Assembly (NCBI GenBank): GCA_030765065.1
Contig: CM060983.1
Span: 49,846,067-49,910,066 of the forward strand
DNA: 64,000 bases
Direction: 5' to 3'
Source: Deroplatys truncata
Taxonomy: Eukaryota; Arthropoda; Insecta; Mantodea; Mantidae
Shown: piece by piece, positions 31,686 through 42,226 of the stretch
Layout: each line of letters begins with the position of its first letter
Position numbering within the stretch: the stretch's first letter is position 1
The notes under the pieces: model-generated
Told to the model about the DNA's origin: nothing
Seen by the model: the letters and a program-made list of their open reading frames with translations, nothing else
Database searches by the model: none
Made by a program: the position numbers and the translations under genes

Positions 31686-32022
31686 AAAAGGAATAGGGGG
31701 TTATGACTTTAAACAGCAAGTGTAAGTATTTGAAAATTCAAACTAATAAATAATATTTCGGATACGGTTTACGTCACAGAAAGTGATTTCACATAAATTC
31801 TAGCTTTTATGAGAACTATGTATTTTTGTGTAGTAAAGCTTTGGTTATTTCTTGCAGTTTACCAGTTACACAAAATTCGTTTAGAATGAAGACGAATTTA
31901 TTGTTATGCGGAGATAATTCAAGATATTCATTTTATTTTATCATGCAAAAAGTCTTAAATATATAGTGTTTTAATAAACATCGTACAGCAACTTTTGAGG
32001 TAGTAAAACTAAAAGAAAAATA
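31686..32022 (-). repeat. R2 fragment, decayed
   Basis: GTGTAAGTATTTGAAAATTC, TTTTTGTGTAGTAAAGCTTT and GTTTACCAGTTACACAAAA show R2 in reverse orientation, without its terminus. Confidence 0.65.
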
Positions 32023-32084
32023 TGATGTGTTACACTCACATGACTTTCTCTGCCCAATAGGTGTAATTTACTGAAACCATGCTT
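32023..32084 (-). repeat. R start fragment
   Basis: TATGATGTGTTACACTCACA to ACTTTCTCTGCCC lies after an A run, and then breaks. Confidence 0.75.
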
Positions 32085-32088
32085 CATG

Positions 32089-32820
32089 TTTACTTTCTCT
32101 GCTACGTATAGTATGTACGGGAAGTATTATATTCCACCAAAAAATTCGATACCGAGATTTCAAAGAAAATACATGTTTTGACGTGCCTGAATCCAAATGA
32201 AGCATTTTTGGAAACATGTCTGTGTGCTTGTGAACAGCATAACTCAAAAACAAAAAGTCGGATAAATACCAAACTTGGTATTTTAGCTTAGTATGTTTCA
32301 AGGATGCCACACAGAGATTTTAAAGAAAATCCCCCCACTCCATACTACATTTTACATGGAACATAATTCTAACATTGATTTTCTCAAAAATGCCTTTAAC
32401 GATTTTGATTAAAGTGTCATATGTTTATAGATATTTTCATGGGAAATGAAATGTATATCTTGAATTTTCTGGGAGTGTCCCCAAAAGTCCTCTTCATTCT
32501 GTATGGCTTTCGCATAACTGGTTAACATAAGAGATGGGGAAAGTTTTGCTACACAAAAAATGTAGATCTCGTTAAAACACAATTTATGTCATGTGAATTT
32601 TGTTTTTGTCAAGTAAACCATTTCCGAGATATTCCTTTTTATTTGTTTGAATTTTTCAACACTTATACTTTTTCTTAAATGGGAATTCATTATTTGTTTT
32701 TTATGTCCTGGACAGCAAAAAGAATGGAATGCGCCACATAGTAACCAGCTCTTAAAATATTTGACTATCGCTTAAAGCCTACCATATTCCCCTTGCAAAA
32801 TTAGCAATAAGATAGCTTCT
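32089..32820 (+). repeat. R element, forward
   Basis: TACTTTCTCTGCTACGTATA to CCTTGCAAAATTAGC. It has most of the element, with only a short microsatellite, but lacks the last ~100 bases. Confidence 0.88.
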
Positions 32821-32945
32821 CTATAAACTATTGGTAATTAATTAATCTTTCACACAAACCGCGTGTAAGTCAAGTTGTAAAAGTAGAATATAACTTTTTT
32901 TTTAAAGTTGCCTTGTTTCACCCAGTTTATGATACTGTGTTTTTA
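32821..32945. other. Short spacer before SINE
   Basis: AT-rich, unassigned. Confidence 0.4.
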
Positions 32946-33170
32946 CTGTTTTCGTTACTGCTTATTTACGCAATTACAGAACACACAAACACCCATGACC
33001 ATAGCGGGACTCGAGCCCACGATTTTCAGCTTGGCGGAGCGCCGGAGCTATACACTCCAGCGACCACAGCTACGAGGGCCGGCGTCTGATGAAAAACTCA
33101 ATGCTATAGCCGGAACTTGAACCACAATGATCTGAGTTCCATGGCAACATGCCGGCACGACATTAAATTC
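32946..33170 (-). mobile_element. SINE family C joined to a second tRNA-like module
   Basis: The complement reads GGAGTGTATAGCTCCGGCG, then GGGCTCGAGTCCCGC (B box) and ATGGGTGTTTGTGTGTT, as in the 9.2 kb copy. Upstream on the same strand is a second B-box-like module, GTGGTTCAAGTTCCGGC, followed by GCATTGAGTTTTTCATC. This matches the family D module at 20,090. It may be a dimeric SINE or two adjacent insertions. Confidence 0.7.
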
Positions 33171-33469
33171 CCTGTTCACGAATTTCAATTAAACACGATA
33201 TGTTTAAGGTATTTGCGTGATAAATAAAATGCATATCTAGAATTTTTACGAGGGAAGTCCTCTTAATTTGAATGAAATTTACATACTTTTATATAGTTGA
33301 TAAACTGTGAGAGATGTTCAAAAACTTACTCTACTAACAATGTAGTTCTCGTTAAAACACGCAATTATGTATAGTGAACTTCTATGTGGTGTTAAACCTT
33401 TCAGAGATATTCCTATGTTATTTGTTTGAATTTGATATTTTTTTAAACTGCTGAGTTGTTATTTGTTCT
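33171..33469 (+). repeat. R2 middle fragment
   Basis: AATTAAACACGATATGTTTA, AATAAAATGCATATCTAGAA and AACTGTGAGAGATG follow the R2 order. It is truncated at both ends. Confidence 0.7.
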
Positions 33470-34437
33470 ATTCCCCCTCGTTTGAAGTAGGTTTGTTGCT
33501 GCCACTTATGGAAATTCAGTTTGAAGATGTATTATATTTCGACTGTTGGGGAGCCGAACTTGAAGTAGTTGCAACCGTACGTATCGTAAAATGTTTCCGG
33601 TAGCCTTCGTCCAAAAAATGTTTAAAAAAATATTAAATTTGTAATTTTGACTGTTTCTTTAAATATTATATATTTATGTTTGCCTCGGTTGCGTCAGTAT
33701 TAATTTTAGAGACATGAATTGCTTAACAGGGCGGAATGCGGCTGAAAAATGTAGGCTTACACAGATTATAATTTTTAATTAACTCCTTTTTGTTAATTCT
33801 TGACACGATTTTAATAACACTTCACTGATATAGAGAGCTGCGAGATTCTTTTGTTAATTACTTGCACCTTTTAACACGTAAACTATTTTCGTCTACACGA
33901 ATATGTATTAAATTTCTCGAGGACACATCTCGCGTCCGGTTAGGAACACTGTCTACAACCAACGCGTCCAGTTATGAGAACTGTCTACAAGCAACTGACT
34001 TGATTTCTACCGCCTAAATTTGTAAATTTCTGTATTTCAAGTCTCTGATTGGCTATTCCGTGCAATAGACTACTTCATTTAACTAAAGTTTTTTTCTGGT
34101 TGTTGATTGGCCATTTTATAAACTGTCACAACATTTACATTATTGTTGCTCCAACAATGACTAGTAGTATTAAACTTTCAAATTTATTATTGCCTCAAGG
34201 CTACCTCATTGTTAGCAACCTCCAACCTATCATTCTCACAGCTCCTACATTATTAAATTACGTAATACATTCAGATAGCATTATTACACTATACAATAAT
34301 ATAAACATATACAATGACTGTAATATACACTTTTTATAAATTGTTACGTACACATATTGCTTTAAGGCGGGCTGTTATTGAATTTATATATTATATAATT
34401 AGACTGAAATCATTTAAGTGTCAAAAACACTGCCTCA
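33470..34437 (-). mobile_element. LTR-1 copy F
   Basis: The complement starts TGAGGCAGTGTTTTTGACAC at 34,437. It contains GGAGCTGTGAGAATGATAGG, AGCCAATCAGAGACTTG, CTCGAGAAATTTAATACAT, CTCGCAGCTCTCTATATCAG and GACGCAACCGAGGCAAACAT, and the leader GTTCGGCTCCCCAACAGTCG. Confidence 0.7.
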
Positions 34438-34590
34438 TGTTCATGCAAGGAACGGAATGTGCAATGAAAGTTTATTTCTGTTAACAAGAAGTAAATATAA
34501 GAATAAGCTTTTATAAGAATTGTTTGTAGAAGAAAGGGTAGAGAAAGCCATGTGAATGTAGCACATCACAGTTTTTGTTTAAATAGGTAT
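34438..34590 (+). repeat. R2 3' end fragment
   Basis: GAACGGAATGTGCAATGAAAG, AGGGTAGAGAAAGCCATGTG and TAGCACATCACA are followed by T-rich DNA. Confidence 0.72.
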
Positions 34591-35245
34591 AGATACATAT
34601 GCAGCCAAATAAGAGCTGGACCCATTGATAATTAAGGAATATCTTGCTATTTTTGTGGTAAAAATTGACGATCGCTAAATCTGGAGCCGTAGTATCTAGG
34701 CAACAGGACTAGCATTTGTTCACAGCGTTGAACAAACCCGAAAGCATCCACACGTCCGCGCTTAAGAGGTCAAAAGTAGTCGTAAAATATTTTTCCCAAC
34801 TGCGTTTGGGCAACTCCTATATTTCAACGCATGCGCAAACACTTTTTGTTAGCCAAACGGCTCCCCTGGGGCCCAACAGTAATGGCAACTGGAGTAAAAC
34901 AAAATTCCCAGTATCACGCCTTCGGGAGTGCTGTGTTCGCACAAACAATACACACAACAAAGCAAACACTGACCTGTGTGGAGCTATCACTCAGGAGAAA
35001 CCGATTCGGTGTCCATTTGATGTTGTCTGTTGTCGTGGAAATCTGCGTGCCGCATTTGCAGCCTTCAAATAGGTCTTTGAATGGCATTTGGCATACAATC
35101 AACGTGTTATTAGCGTCTGCAGCTCTCTACTGCTTTGATTCTATTTGCTGTCGGGTGAAGCCAGGATTTCTTTCACAGCATTTTTACCTTCTGTTACAAA
35201 GGTGACAAACTTATGCGAACCCTGCAGTAAAATTGACACATAAAG
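34591..35245 (+). other. Unassigned segment with two overlapping plus-strand frames
   Basis: Two plus-strand open frames overlap in different frames: 34,716-35,072 (118 residues) and 34,831-35,205 (124 residues). The segment is less AT-rich than its surroundings and matches no repeat family seen here. I recognise no domain in either product. It could be a unique genomic fragment, a decayed element or an exon; splice signals cannot be judged by eye. Confidence 0.35.
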
Positions 35246-35275
35246 TTGATGTGTTACATTCACATGGTGTTTCAT
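35246..35275 (-). repeat. R start fragment
   Basis: GATGTGTTACATTCACATGG matches the outer end of R only. Confidence 0.6.
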
Positions 35276-35504
35276 ACCGTAATTATTTACGGGAATATAT
35301 ACATAATTAAATAAAGAAATTAAATAAACATAAACAAATAATTGCAATAAATAATTTACGTATATTATATCAAAGTAACTAGATATAATGCAATAAACCC
35401 GAGTTGCAAGATTTCTCAGGAAAGAAGAAGGTAATTAGGAAGTCAGGTTAACGAAAGTAATTCGTATCAACCGAAGTGGCGACAGCGTTAAGCACAACGC
35501 TTCT
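35276..35504. other. Spacer, no feature recognised
   Basis: AT-rich, unassigned. Confidence 0.4.
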
Positions 35505-35730
35505 GCGAATGCAATAATGAGTAACAAAGTTTAACAGTACTACTTGTGATTCTTGGAGTAACAATAATGTAATTTTTAGTGACAGTTTATAAAATGGTCA
35601 TTCAACAACCAGAAAAAGCTTAAGTTACATGAAAGTATTCTATCAGAGTAGGATTAGCCAATCAGAAACTGAAAAGGAGAAAATTTTACAAATTTACAGT
35701 TCAGCTGCCTGCGGACAGTGTTTGTAACAT
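35505..35730 (+). mobile_element. LTR-1 copy G, part 1 (split by R)
   Basis: GCAATAATGAGTAACAAAG to GACAGTGTTTGTAACA equals the central LTR-1 region. Copy H reads on from that point with CCGGATGCGAGATG, which here appears only after the R insertion. Confidence 0.75.
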
Positions 35731-35735
35731 TTTTA

Positions 35736-36599
35736 CTTTCTCTACTACGTATAGTAAGTAGGGGAAGTATTGCATTCCACCCAAAAATTCGATACCGAGA
35801 TTTCACCGGAAATACATGTTTTGAGACCTCCTGAATCCAAAAAAAGCATTTTTGGAAACATGTCCGTGTGTGTGTCTGTGTGTCTGTGTGTGTGTCTGTG
35901 TGTGTGTGAACAGCATAACTCAAAAACGAACAGTCGGATAAACACCAAACTTGGTATTTAGGTTCAGTATCTTCCAGAGATGCGACACGAAGGTTTTCAA
36001 GAAAATCCCCCCACCCCAGACTACCCTTTACATGGAACATTTTTCGAAAATTTTAATTTTCTCAAAAATGGCTCTAACGATTTTGTTTAAAATATCATAT
36101 GTTTAAGATAATGCCATGAGAAATGAAATGTATATCTCGAATTTTCTGGGAATGTCTCCAAAAGTATTCTTCATTGTGAACGACTTTTGCATAACTGGTA
36201 AACCATAAGAGATAGACAAAATTTTACTACACAAAAAATGTTGATCTCGTTAAAATACACAACTTATGTTATGTACATTTCTTTTGTTGAGTGAACCGTT
36301 TTCGAGATATTGCTTGTTATTCCCTTAAATTTTCCAATACTTATACTTTTTCTCAAATTCGTTATTCATTTTTTTATGTCCTGGACTTGCAAAGAGAATG
36401 GAATTCGACACATAGCAACCAGCGTTAAAATATTTGACCATCGCTTAAAAGCTACCATATTCCCCTTGCATCTACAAGAAAATTAGCAATAAGATTGACA
36501 TCTCGATATCTCGATTAACATAAAGCATATGGAGAATAGGCGTTTGTAAAAATAGATTGTACAAGAGTAGAGAAAGTCATGTGAGTGTCACACATCAGA
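35736..36599 (+). repeat. Full-length R element (864 bp) inside LTR-1 copy G
   Basis: ACTTTCTCTACTACGTATAG to ACACATCAGA, with T runs on both sides. It splits LTR-1 copy G, so this R insertion is younger than that LTR. Confidence 0.93.
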
Positions 36600-36654
36600 T
36601 TTTTTTTTAATTGCAATCATCTTTTTAATTTGTAATGTTGAAATTGCCTTGATT

Positions 36655-37140
36655 TTATGCGTGATGCGTCCTCGAGAAATATAACATGTATTCGTGTGAG
36701 ACGAAAAATAGTTTACGTGTTAAAAAGTGCAAGTAATTAATAAAAGAATCTCACAGCTCTATATCAGTGAAGTGTTATTTAAATCGTATCAAGTATTAAT
36801 AAAAAGGAGTGAATTAAAACTTAAAATCTGCTTGAGCCTACATTCTTAGTCGTATTACAACCCTACAAAGAGAATATTAAATACTTAAAGAAACTGTCAA
36901 ATTACAAAGATAATATTTTTTTTAAACTTGGGGCAAAGACCACCTGAAATTACACTTGGGGCGAAGGCTACCAGAAACCGGGTACCATACGTGCGGTTGC
37001 AAACAAGCTTAAAGTTCGGCTCCCCAACAGTTGAAATATAATATAACTCCTACTTCAAATCGGCTTTTCCATAACCTTCTCAAATTGACGCCCAAAGCGT
37101 GGTGCAAACAACGTAAGGACAATAACGTAACAAACCATCT
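36655..37140 (+). mobile_element. LTR-1 copy G, part 2 with leader
   Basis: GTGATGCGTCCTCGAGAAAT, CTCACAGCTCTATATCAG and leader modules CTTGGGGCAAAGACCACCTG, GGGCGAAGGCTACCAG, GTTCGGCTCCCCAACAGTTG and AAATTGACGCCCAAAGCGTG follow in order. Confidence 0.7.
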
Positions 37141-37337
37141 TCTCAATTGATTGGTGCAATTCTCAAGGCGGCACTTGAAATTTGGTTTGGAATATCGTTT
37201 CTGGTGATGAACCTTGGCCTTATTGTTATGATCCTAAAAAAAAAGTCAATCTGCTCAATGGGTCTCTCTAACAGAATCTAAGCCTACAAAGTCCGACAAA
37301 TTCGCAATGCTGGTAAGAAGATCGTTGCTAGTTTTTT

Positions 37338-37449
37338 ACTTTCTCTACTACGTATAGTAAGTAGGGGAAGTATTGTATTCCACCCAAAAATTCAATACCG
37401 AGATTTCACCGGAAATACGTGTTTTGAGACCCTCTGAATCCAAAAAAAA
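37338..37449 (+). repeat. R (outermost of nest), part 1
   Basis: ACTTTCTCTACTACGTATAG to CTGAATCCAAAAAAAA. It breaks at the internal A run next to the GCATTTTTGG block and resumes at 39,232. Confidence 0.92.
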
Positions 37450-37672
37450 TCTGATGTGTTACACTCACATGACTTTCTCTACTCTTGTACAAACTATTTA
37501 TACAAACGCTTATTCTCCATATGCTTCATGTTAATCGAGATGTTAATCTTATTCCTAACTTTCTTGTAGATGCAAGGGGGATATGGTAGCCTTAGGCGAT
37601 AGTCAAATATTTTAAGAAGTGGTTGCTATGTGGAGTATTCCATTCTTTTTGCATGTCCAGGACATAAATAAA
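37450..37672 (-). repeat. R (second level of nest), part 1
   Basis: TCTGATGTGTTACACTCACA to CCAGGACATAAATAAA, inserted in the A run of the outer copy. It breaks at its own internal A run. Confidence 0.92.
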
Positions 37673-38569
37673 TCTGATGTGTTACACTCACATGACTTTC
37701 TCTACTCTTGTACAATCTATTTTTACAAACGCCTATTCTCCATATGCTTCATATTAATCGAGATATCGAGATGTCAATCTTATTTGTAATTTTCTTGTAG
37801 ATGCAAGGGGAATATGGTAGCTTTTAAGCGATAGTCAAATATTTTAACGCTGGTTGCTATGTGGCGCATTCCATTCTCTTTGCATGTCCAGGATATAAAA
37901 AAATGAATAACGAATTTGAGAAAAAGTATAAGTATTGGAAAATTTAAGGGAATAACAAGCAATATCTCGCAAACGGTTCACTCAACAAAAGAAACCTATA
38001 TGACATAAGTTATGTATTTTAACGCGATCTACATTTTTTGTGTAGTAAAATTTTGTCTATCTCTTATGGTTTACCAGTTATGCAAAAGTCGTTCACAATG
38101 AAGAATACTTTTGGAGACATTCCCAGAAAATTCGAGATATACATTTTAATTATCATGACAATATCTTAAACATATGATATTTTAATCAAAATCGTTAGAG
38201 CCGTTTTTGAGAAAATTAAAATTTTCGAAAAATGTTCCATGTAAAGGGTAGTCTGGGGTGGGGGGATTTTCTTGAAAACCTTCGTGTCGCATCTCTGGAA
38301 GATACTGAACCTAAATACCAAGTTTGGTGTTTATCCGACTCTTCGTTTTTGAGTTATGCTGTTCACAGACACACAGACACACAGACAGACAGACACACAG
38401 ACACACAGACACACAGACACACAGACAGACACACACACGGACATGTTTCCAAAAATGCTTTTTTTGGATTCAGTGAGTCTCAAAACATGTATTTCCGGTG
38501 AAATCTCGGTATCGAATTTTTGGGTGGAATGCAATACTTCCCCTACGTACTATACGTAGTAGAGAAAGT
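37673..38569 (-). repeat. Full-length R (third level of nest, 897 bp)
   Basis: Complete from TCTGATGTGTTACAC to GTAGTAGAGAAAGT, inserted in the A run of the second-level copy. Confidence 0.94.
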
Positions 38570-39231
38570 AAAAATGAATAACGAATTGGAGAAAAAGTAT
38601 AAGTATTGGAAAATTTAAGGGAATAACAAGCAATATCTCGCAAACGGTTCACTCAACAAAAGAAATGTATATGACATAAATTGCGTATTTTAACGCGATC
38701 TACATTTTTTGTGTAGTAAAATTTTGTCTATCTCTTATGGTTTACCAGTTATGAAAAAGTCGTTCATAATGAAGAATACTTTTGGAGACATTCCCAGAAA
38801 ATTCGAGATATACATTTTAATTATCTGGCAATATCTTAAACATATGATATTTTAATCAAAATCGTTAGAGCCGTTTTAGAGAAAATTAAAATTTTCGAAA
38901 AATGTTCCATGTAAAGGGTAATCTGGGGTGGGGGGATTTTCTTGAAAACCTTCGTGTAGCATCTCTGGAAGATACTGAACCCAAATACCAAGTTTGGTGT
39001 TTATCCGACTCTTCGTTTTTGAGTTATGCTGTTCAAAGATACACAGACAGACACACAGACAGACACACAGACACACAGACACACAGACAGACACACACAC
39101 GGACATGTTTCCAAAAATGCTTTTTTTGGATTCAGTGATTCTCAAAACATGTATTTCCGGTGAAATCTCGGTATCGACATTTTGGGTGGAATACAATACT
39201 TCCCCTACTTACTATACGTAGTAGAGAAAGT
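38570..39231 (-). repeat. R (second level of nest), part 2
   Basis: AAAAATGAATAACGAATTGG to GTAGTAGAGAAAGT continues the copy begun at 37,450. Confidence 0.92.
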
Positions 39232-39762
39232 AAAAAGCATTTTTGGAAACATGTCCGTGTGTGTGTCTGTGTGTCTGTGTGTGTGTCTGTCTGTGAACAG
39301 CATAACTCAGAAACGAACAGTCGGATAAACACCAAACTTGGTATTTAGGTTCAGTATCGTCCAAGGATGCGACACGAAGGTTTTCAAGAAAATCCCCCCA
39401 CCCCATAGTACCCTTTACATGGAAGATTTTTCGAAAATTTTAATTTTCTCACAAATGGCTCTAACGATTCTGATTAAAATATCATAAGTTTAAAATATTT
39501 TTATGACAAATAAAATGTATATCTTGAATTTTCTGGGAATGTCTCCAAAAGTATTCTTTATTGTGAACGACTTTTGCATAACTCGTAAACCATAAGAGAT
39601 AGACAAAATGTTACTACACAAAAAATGTAGATCGCGTTAAAATACACACTTTATGTCATATACATTTGTTTTGTTGAGTGAACCATTTTCGAGATATTGC
39701 TTGTTATTCCCTTAAATCTTTCAATACTTATTTTCTCAAATGGGAATTCGTTATTCATTTTT
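39232..39762 (+). repeat. R (outermost of nest), part 2
   Basis: AAAAGCATTTTTGGAAACAT to GTTATTCATTTTT resumes the copy begun at 37,338. It breaks at the second internal A/T run, where another R starts. Confidence 0.92.
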
Positions 39763-40626
39763 ACTTTCTCTACTACGTATAGTAAGTAGGGGAAGTATTG
39801 CATTCCACCCAAAAATTCGATACCGAGATTTCACCGGAAATACATGTTTTGAGAATCACTGAATCCAAAAAAAGCATTTTTGGAAACATGTCCGTGTGTG
39901 TGTCTGTCTGTGTGTCTGTGTGTCTGTGTGTCTGTGAACAGCATAACTCAAAAACGAACAGTCGGATAAACACCAAACTTGGTATTTAGGTTCAGTATCT
40001 TCCAGAGATGCGACACGAAGGTTTTCAAGAAAATCCCCCCACCCCAGACTACCCTTTACATGGAACATTTTTCGAAAATTTTAATTTTCTCAAAAACGGC
40101 TCTAACGATTTTGATTAAAATATCATATGTTTAAGATATTGTCATGACAAATAAAATGTATATCTCGAATTTTCTGGGAATGTCTCCAAAAATATTCTTC
40201 ATTGTGAACGACTTTTGCATAACTGGTAAACCATAAGAGATAGACAAAATTTTACTACACAAAAAATGTAGATCGCGTTAAAATACACAGCTTATGTCAT
40301 ATACGTTTCTTTTGTTGAGTGAACCGTTTTCAAGATATTGCTTGTTATTTCCTTAAATTTTCCAATACTTATACTTTTTCTCAAATTCGTTATTCATTTT
40401 TTTTGTCCTGGACATGCAAAAAGAATGGAATGCGCCACATAGCAACCAGCGTTAAAATATTTGACTATCGCTCAAAGCCTACCATATTCCCTTTGCATCT
40501 ACAAGAAAATTACCAATAAGATTGACATATCGATATCTCGATTAACATGAAGCATATGGAGAATAAGCGTTTGTAAAAATAGTTTGTACAAGAGTAGAGA
40601 AAGTCATGTGAGTGTAACACATCAGA
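39763..40626 (+). repeat. Full-length R (864 bp) at second internal T run
   Basis: ACTTTCTCTACTACGTATAG to ACACATCAGA. The last ~220 bases of the outer R are not found after it, so either they were deleted or the two copies recombined. Confidence 0.92.
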
Positions 40627-40639
40627 TTTTTTCTATAAC

Positions 40640-41131
40640 GAACCATATTGCTACTATAGCATTAGAAGTTAGACATACTATTACTGCCGATTGATACACA
40701 AATGTCTATTTATCGAAAAGTTTTTAAAAAGTGCTGAAAAACGTCCAAAAGGGGAAAAAATATTAACATGACAGCGCAACGGCGCATACATCAAAACTAA
40801 CAACTAGGTACCTGGATGCCCTAAAGGTCAGCACTACGAATCCTGCACCATACAGCCCAGATCTAGCCCCTTGTGATTTCTTTTTGTTTCCATAAATTAA
40901 AGATAATATTCGTGGAATCACTTTTTTGTCATCAGATAAAGCAGTAGAACAGTATAAAACCTGGTTTCTGAAATGCCTCTGAAAGAGTGGCATCATTGTT
41001 TTAAGGACTGGTTTCATTGAATGCTACAATGTATTGATGTTAAAGGGGAATATTTTGTAAAGCAATAAAATTATTTATCTTTTTAAAACTAATCCTTGTT
41101 TGAATTTCGAAAATTTTTAGTGTCACCCTCG
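40640..41131 (+). mobile_element. Mariner 3' remnant with terminal repeat
   Basis: The pseudogene is followed by GTGTCACCCTCG and TA (41,132-41,133), the expected mariner 3' end. The 5' side joins R directly and no 5' terminal repeat is present. Confidence 0.65.
40755..41090 (+). pseudogene. 5'-truncated mariner transposase relic
   Basis: Reading across frame changes, HDSATAHTSKLTTRYLDALK carries the second catalytic Asp. Thirty-five residues further on, PYSPDLAPCDFFLFP carries the third (DD34D spacing). A stop follows, then IKDNIRGITF and the closing block ILRTGFIECYNVLMLKGNI. The N-terminal helix-turn-helix and the first Asp region are missing. The frame is interrupted by stops, so this is a dead fragment. 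Confidence 0.82.
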
Positions 41132-41133
41132 TA

Positions 41134-42224
41134 GTATATAATATACCCTTTGCAGATTAGGAAGTTTTTACTAGGTATCATATAAAATTTGTAGGTCTGG
41201 GAATATTCGTTGTGGGAACATTTCTGTTTTCTTTAATACGCATCCTTTAGATTTCAAGGACACATGTCCCCTACACGAAAATGGAGGACATTTCAGTGTC
41301 TGAAGAGAGAGGTGGACAGATTCGAGTGTCCAGGTGCTTCCATTGTCTGGTCAAGGTGGTGCTTGAAAATCCCAAGAAAACTTGTTTACCATCCGTTGCC
41401 TCACCATCTGCTCTGATGCTGTGACGTTTCGTCTTTTGTCCCTTCCTTTTTGTGGAGCACAAGAAAATCACGAGGCAGAGAGATTTCTCAATCTGTCGCA
41501 TGGAGCCTTTTATTTTTGTTTGGTTGCCTGCAAGACTGGCATTCTGAAACTGCTAATTACTGCAGCTAATCTGTTAGTTTTGTAAACAAAATATAAGAAA
41601 TTGGTTTTAATCAAGCACAGTTTTCTATCCAAGCGCAATTCATTCACTACAAACACAGTCTCATAGCTTAAATGAGATCGTTATCCTTTCTCTTTCTCTC
41701 TTTTTCCCCTGCTTCATTATCCCTTGGCTCGCTCTCACTCTGCTCTCCCTACGTCTCTCAACATATCTCCGTCGCATGCTATCTCTCCACGTATTATAGT
41801 GTGGAGAAGCCAGTATGAACTATTATTTTATAGTTTATTCGCATTTTCACGTTTCAAAATGTAAAACGATATTACATTTAACTTGAATAATTATGTCATA
41901 AAATCTTGAAAAGCTGTTTGTTCCTTTTTCGACGATAGTGTTTTTTATCCACGCTATCATGCATGGAAACTTGAAATTTTCTGCACTCCAGGCGTTTTGC
42001 ACTTTTTACGCACACGTTAATAAGATTAATTTAACCCTCCAACTATTTATATGTATATTTATTGTTGCAGACATACAATATAATCATATATGATAGTTGA
42101 ATTTCATCATTTAAACCTTACCTCTTTACTTCCCTTTATTTTTTAATTTATTTATTTTAAGTAGCTTTAACTCGCAAAGGTCTATTCCGACTCTTCCATT
42201 AATACTGTGATGGTTGAACATTAA
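41134..42224. other. Spacer, no feature recognised
   Basis: It includes a CT-rich stretch (41,690-41,790). Open frames of 67-76 residues lie on both strands without recognisable motifs. It is the longest stretch here with no assigned repeat and may be near-unique sequence. Confidence 0.45.
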
Positions 42225-42226
42225 TA

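Noticed and set aside
35736-36599. R as a Helitron (one strand starts with TC and a hairpin lies near the other end)
   Set aside because: The end is not CTRR. The hairpin lies at the wrong end relation, and insertion is into homopolymer runs rather than between A and T with no duplication.
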